From: Aplectana chamaeleonis
Lineage: Eukaryota > Nematoda > Chromadorea > Rhabditida > Cosmocercidae
Length of the DNA stretch: 64,000 nt
Reading direction: 5' to 3'
NCBI GenBank assembly: GCA_029168955.1
Contig: JAPDOI010000358.1
Coordinates: forward strand, 672,368-736,367
Below, one piece after another: positions 59,411 to 64,000 of this stretch. Within the stretch, counting starts at the first letter, position 1, and every line of letters begins with the position of its first letter. Position numbers and translations under genes: made by a program. The notes below the pieces were generated by a model that was not told the origin of the DNA, did not search any database, and worked only from the letters and a program-made list of their open reading frames with translations.

Positions 59411-60560
59411 TCGCCCCGAATTTCCGCCTATTGGCCTATTACAGGCCAATTACAATGGCGATTATAGAACTCACGTTCTATAATCGTCTCGAACATCACA
59501 CCAACTTGTTAATACATATTTATCACACGTCTCATATCCAACAACTAATGTAACAAAATAAATTATAGTACACGTAAGAATCCACGTAGCGTAGAGAAAT
59601 CTCCAGAAAACGAATAGACACATTGAACATAGACAAAAATGAAACCGGAGTGTGCTAGGTAATGCACAATACGCGTTTCGAGAGCAAAAGGCAGCAGTGA
59701 TGATTTTACATCGAAAACGGCCATGAGACATGGTACTGTGACGCAGGCAACGAACTTGCGCAATTTTGAGTTCTTCGCCCCCAAGGAAATGAGCGAAGAA
59801 CAGAAAATGGTGAGTTTTGTCGAACGAGCCACTGGTTTCGATCTGCACGTTATCTTTAGCAGTAGGGCAGAGAACGATAGCGAATCGGCGAGGCAAAGAG
59901 TCTTGAACTGTTCCCTGCAGAGCATTCGTTCCTAGCCTGAGTCTTTAGGACAGTAGCTCGCGCAACAAAAACCTACCGCTTTTTTCCCTTCCCTCGCCCC
60001 AATAATAACTTGGGATCAAAGAAGACGAATCGTCGAGGCGACTGATCGATACAAAAACAGCCAGCCATCACGCTCGGCTTCGATGCAGCTCCTCCCTTGC
60101 CATTCCTTTCTAGTCTCTGGTCCATTTTCAAAGCTTCTTGTTTTCGAGTATCGCAGCACGGAGCGGTGACTTTTTCGTCGAAACCTTCATATCACTAGTT
60201 ATACTATCTCACTCCAGTAAAGCCCACCGCTCCGCTTCTGGGTGATAATCCCGAAATCGACAGGTCACTAGGAGATTTTTTCCAGAGTACCTACTCCCGC
60301 ACTAATATCGTATGTCGCGAAAAATGCTATAGGGACTATCCATCGGATTGGGAGGGAGAGGACAGGATTGGCGTGCCAGGGTTAGACAGTGAGCCACCGC
60401 CTGGAAAATAGAAGGCGTCAATCAGCCTTCATGCGAACGGGGGCTTCTTTCCGAGCGCCGAGACTAGTTAAGTAGCTCCCAGAAACAACTAGGGCATTGT
60501 GCCTGGACAGGAAACCCCACTTTGTGTGGGAGTAGCTAATAGAGAATTGCAGACGCCAAC
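59411..60560. other. No recognised gene
   Basis: Minus frames 59471-59896 and 59563-59925 overlap each other and lack motifs. The stretch is otherwise unexplained. Confidence 0.35.
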
Positions 60561-60565
60561 GATGT

Positions 60566-61023
60566 TTCAAAAAGGCAGTATTCACAATTCTGGAAGCAGT
60601 CTTATCGGAAGTTCTCCGGACCCGTTGCAGGAACCGGGTACGGGCCGAATCTCACGATATGGTTCGCTTTGTGCCCCCCCACCGCTTCTCAACGGCTACC
60701 GCAAGAAGAAAAACCACTAAAACCAACTCCAAGAGAGCTGTCAATTATCAAAAAAGTGCTGTCTGTTGAACGACACATAACATTTTACCCCAATTACCTG
60801 TTGTTCTTTCAAATTCAATTTCCTGCTGTTTACTTTGATCGGTAGCCGTTGCACGCGTAATGAGGCAGGAGAGCGAGCGAATTACTTCAAGACTAGGGGC
60901 CCAGTGGAGCTGTTTCGCGCTCGTTCCTAGCCGTTTTTTTTTCTGGTGATGCTGTGGGCCAAGAAACTCTCGATTTCTGGCAGAAACTCACCAACTTTTC
61001 TTATCGGGAACACCGCCTTTAAA
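60566..61023 (+). mobile_element. TTAA MITE, further copy
   Basis: TTTCAAAAAGGCAGTATTCAC at left and TTATCGGGAACACCGCC with TTTAAA (61018-61023) at right. Diverged inside. Confidence 0.5.
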
Positions 61024-61521
61024 GGCATAGTAACAACCTCATAGTCGTTTTTCTGTTTTTTGTGACTCATTCTTGAGAAACGGTCCCACGATGCGATTGC
61101 AATGATGCCACCAGATTCGTAAAAGACCCCCTTGGGAATCGGGAATCAGTATGGCCCTCCAAGAATTGAACTGCGGAAGGGTTGTCCGAGGCTTGTAACT
61201 CTTCGGCCCTATGCAAACTGTCGATGGTATGCGAAACGGCCTGAAACAAAAGAGGATTAGGAGAATAAAGGGATGAACGGGATATCGATTGGAGAAGCCA
61301 TCGCTTATCTCTCCACTGTTAAGCTCCGAAAGATCGTAAAAAGGCGTGCCGAAGTGACGCCTCTTGAAGTGGGCGCCCCAGGGTGGCTTTCCTGTATCTC
61401 GCTCTATCCGGGAGGAGTTGAGAGCTCCTGCACCAGACAGGTGCTATTTAGGAGCTCTACTTCACAATGGTATGCGGAAATCTCCGATTTTGCTTCTCTG
61501 AGCTTGGACTGTTGCCTTTGA
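61018..61521 (-). mobile_element. TTAA MITE family III, copy 4, diverged
   Basis: Follows the shared TTTAAA with GGCATAGTAACAACC; contains the family III order (TTCTGTTTTTTGTGACTC, CCTTGGGAATC, GGGTTGTCCGAGGCTTGTAA). Right end GTTGCC then TTTGAA is worn. Confidence 0.6.
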
Positions 61522-62262
61522 ACCAAAAAGGTAAATAGGTAATGCTCCAACGTCTTCAGACCTGGGCGAAAAAACCTCAGATTCGAGCGAAAAAGAGTAA
61601 TGAGATATTGAAACCACATGATTACACTACATTTGATTTAACATGCTAACATGAATACGGCGTTTGCCAATACGCATACTTTCGAAATGCTAAATGCTGC
61701 TATTCTGCGCTGTCGTTCGATGTCCATACGTCGGAGTTTATGGTTCGAACACGTTTAGAAAAACCAAAAATAATCATAGGTTCGTCACTGATCGATCCTA
61801 AAAGAGAATAAAGTCGAATGAAGAATTTCTAAAGTCTACTGTAAAAACACAGTTCACCTTTCTCACAACTGCTGGATCCGTATTTAGCATTTTCTGCACA
61901 ATAACCCCACCACTCGCCATATTAAATTTGACCAGGAGGATTCAGCAGAATTAGCAGTTGTTCTGAATGCACAGGTTAGAACAGAAAGCTGAGGAGAGAG
62001 AAGAGGTGCTAAAGGCAGTGCCTATGACAAATTTTGAGGAAACGGCAATAGCAGTAATCCCCAAGACGGCAAATAAAATTGCATTTAGCTTAAACGGCAA
62101 TTATCCCCCTGCTGTACACTATTTCAAAGGGCGGTTACATATAATGAGTGTTTTCAGAGATTCCTTTTTCGGAATTCCAGAAGTGAGACTTCGAAATCGT
62201 TGAATGCCTCGCAGTGACTTTATTTTTAATAAGCAATAGTATATTGATTGAAACCATTGGTT
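61522..62262. other. No recognised gene
   Basis: A lone TTAA-MITE-like left end (AAAGGCAGTGCCTATGACAA) lies near 62011. Nothing else supported. Confidence 0.35.
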
Positions 62263-62774
62263 AATTTAGCTTCCTGGCAAAAGTAGCGATTTAGCAATGG
62301 TAGAAAAAGCTTCAAAAATATCTTGAAATATCTTTAAAAATGCTTTGGCGTAAAATGGCCTGGAAATACAAAAAAGCTAGGAAATGAAGTGAAATAACCA
62401 AAAATGTGATTTGGTGGTCGATCATTTCAATAAGCTTCCCCGTTAAACTTATCACAAACGAAATCGTCAAGCACGATATGGGAGATTTAGGTTCGCCTTA
62501 GTTTGACCTTGCTGGGATTCCCTAAGTACAGTTTCTTTTTCAAAAATGGCTTACTGTTGCGCGCTTGATTTCGTTTCTGATAGTTTAATTTGGAAGAAAG
62601 CTTGTGAAATGATCGACCACCGAATCGCATTTTTGGTTATTCCACTTCATTTCTAGCTTTTTATATTTCCAGGCCATTTTTACTAATCGCCAAATCATTT
62701 TTAAGATATTTCAAGATATTTTACAGCTTTTTTCCACCATTGCCAAATCGCTACTTTTTGCCAGAAGCTAAATT
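62263..62774. mobile_element. Foldback element, ~230-bp arms
   Basis: AATTTAGCTTCCTGGCAAAA and its near complement ending GAAGCTAAATT. Arms pair through ATGGTAGAAAAAGCTTC, TATCTTGAAATATCTT and GGTGGTCGATCATTTCA. Confidence 0.75.
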
Positions 62775-62930
62775 TTCAGAAATTTTACATACTTTTCCCG
62801 GAGGTTCCTTTCTAACTTCAATTTTGCTCAACTGATTTCCATTTGGAATGATGAAACATCTAACACACGATATTGTCGTATAGGTGCAATTTTCTGAAAC
62901 TTATGACTCCATATTTAAACCACTCATTAT

Positions 62931-63240
62931 ACTGCATTTTGTGCATTATGTGAGAACTCAATATTATCGATAATTGAAGAAAATCTAGTTTAATACTTGA
63001 TCTTGCATGATGAGAAGAATTTCCCAGACAAGTGACTTAGAGCCATCAACAAACAAAAATCATTGCGGCATTTTGTGCAACAGGCGAAAAAACCAATATT
63101 ATTAATTGGTATTTATCGATAATGACTGATGAGCAAAATTCTCCAACCAAGAAAACCAATCTCATCAGTGATCACCACTCCTAGCCGCATTTTGTGCAAA
63201 AAGTGCGAAAATCGATAATGTTTATTATCGATCGATGACG
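62931..63240. repeat. Three diverged ~125-bp repeats with ATCGATAAT palindromes
   Basis: GCATTTTGTGCA recurs at 62934, 63068 and 63187, each followed 30-50 bases later by ATCGATAAT or its near palindrome. Confidence 0.45.
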
Positions 63241-63642
63241 TGTCATGGGTACGGATTCGGGCAAGTTCAGTACTTATCTCCGACGACCTGTGTTGATTGG
63301 CTGCAGATTCACCCACATACTCCGGTCTCCACAGCAGTAGCGGAAAAAATTAGTTTTCGTGCTCCACGGCTAATTTAGTATACAAACCAACAATTTTGAG
63401 GTACCCTTCAAAGTTAAGGTATCAAGTTCAAATTGGAATAGGAGCTACCTGCATCCATTTCCAGCCTCCTGTCCAAAAATGACCTCCTAGCTCAATTTTA
63501 TGTGTACCCGCAAGATCGTGAACGCCGTCTAGAGAAAAAGGAGATTAACAACAAAAACGAGCGGTCTTTCAATTTTTACTCGAAAACCAGCGAACCGTTC
63601 TAAACCATGTTTGGGCACATATACCAACTTTTTGCGCTCTTT

Positions 63643-63910
63643 TTAATGCAATTTAGCGCTAATTCCTACGTTCACTCTGAACTGAGATTTCGAAAAAAGG
63701 GGTTGCGCGCGTGGCCAATTCAAAACCAAATCTGGTGCGCGCTTCGCGCGCACCACAATAAACGAGAGCTGCGGGCCACGAGCAGCAGCGAAGCGTGAGA
63801 ATGAGACAACCCAAAATTCTCCATGTGTCTTCCGTTTTCGGCGTATTTTAACCCTTTCATATTCCATTTTCGTTTCCAAAAATCTTGAAAAAGAGTTCCG
63901 CCCAGCCCTG
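63643..63910 (-). mobile_element. Possible hAT-like terminus of a GC-rich repeat
   Basis: On the minus strand from 63910: CAGGGCTGGGCGGAACTC, then GTGCGCGCGAAGCGCGCACC (a perfect hairpin at about 63738-63757). No partner end inside the window; the element may extend below 63643. Confidence 0.35.
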
Positions 63911-64000
63911 ACCACAAGCCGTTTTAGGCGAAATCGGTGAAGTTCTGAGAAAAAGATGGGCGTTTTCGCCCACGCGCTTCAAACCGATTCTACATATTCT

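Overview
The window looks like a transposon-rich chromosome segment from a nematode, most likely a rhabditid/strongylid (clade V, hookworm-like) worm. This is inferred from short compact introns with TTTTCAG acceptors, a Tc3-like transposon, an RTE retrotransposon, a TMC channel gene and abundant small inverted-repeat elements. No rRNA, tRNA, CRISPR or bacterial-type operon was seen. Three gene-like units stand out. (1) A TMC (transmembrane channel-like) gene on the minus strand, nine exons between 41370 and 27918, all intron phases agreeing; its N-terminal half was not found. (2) A one-exon gene for a small secreted basic peptide (16801-16529, minus), squeezed between two very long (TA)n arrays. 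(3) A Mutator-like (MULE) transposase gene, eleven exons from 46168 to 49178, inside a complete 4.6-kb element with long terminal inverted repeats and a perfect 9-bp target duplication; one in-frame stop breaks it.

Layout. 1-6.7 kb: no confident gene; a pair of inverted ~725-bp foldback elements (3764-4491 and 4679-5403), the second nested in a TTAA-type MITE. 6.7-12.5 kb: a nest of elements apparently bounded by hAT-like ends at 6705 and 12501, containing three TTAA-MITE families inserted into one another and a decayed Tc3-like transposon whose left arm carries (TA)101. 13.4-18.5 kb: more TTAA MITEs, the secreted-peptide gene and a degenerate AT-rich satellite. 18.6-22.1 kb: a non-LTR retrotransposon (2A-like peptide, PHD-like finger, endonuclease, reverse transcriptase) with only two in-frame stops. 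22.1-25.3 kb: MITEs and a clear non-autonomous hAT element with an 8-bp target duplication. 27.9-41.4 kb: the TMC gene, with an RTE retrotransposon (32.2-35.4 kb, opposite strand) in its 7.5-kb intron. 42.6-49.8 kb: two MULEs 0.29 kb apart. 49.8-64 kb: mostly intergenic repeats, foldbacks and MITEs.

The most unusual signal is a family of elements that share a short outer terminus, CAGGG(A/G/C)TGTGCG, but carry different short-unit arrays just inside it (TTTCCG, TTTGCCG, CGACTAACG and others). In the two paired cases both ends carry the same unit in the same orientation, like miniature LTRs. The best case (22556-23677) has a perfect 8-bp duplication, which places it with hAT transposons. A second pattern is TTAA-flanked MITEs standing end to end and sharing one TTTAAA, as if each insertion creates the next target.

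All reading was done by eye. Exon phases, inverted repeats and target duplications were checked base by base; family names rest on recognised motifs, not on searches.
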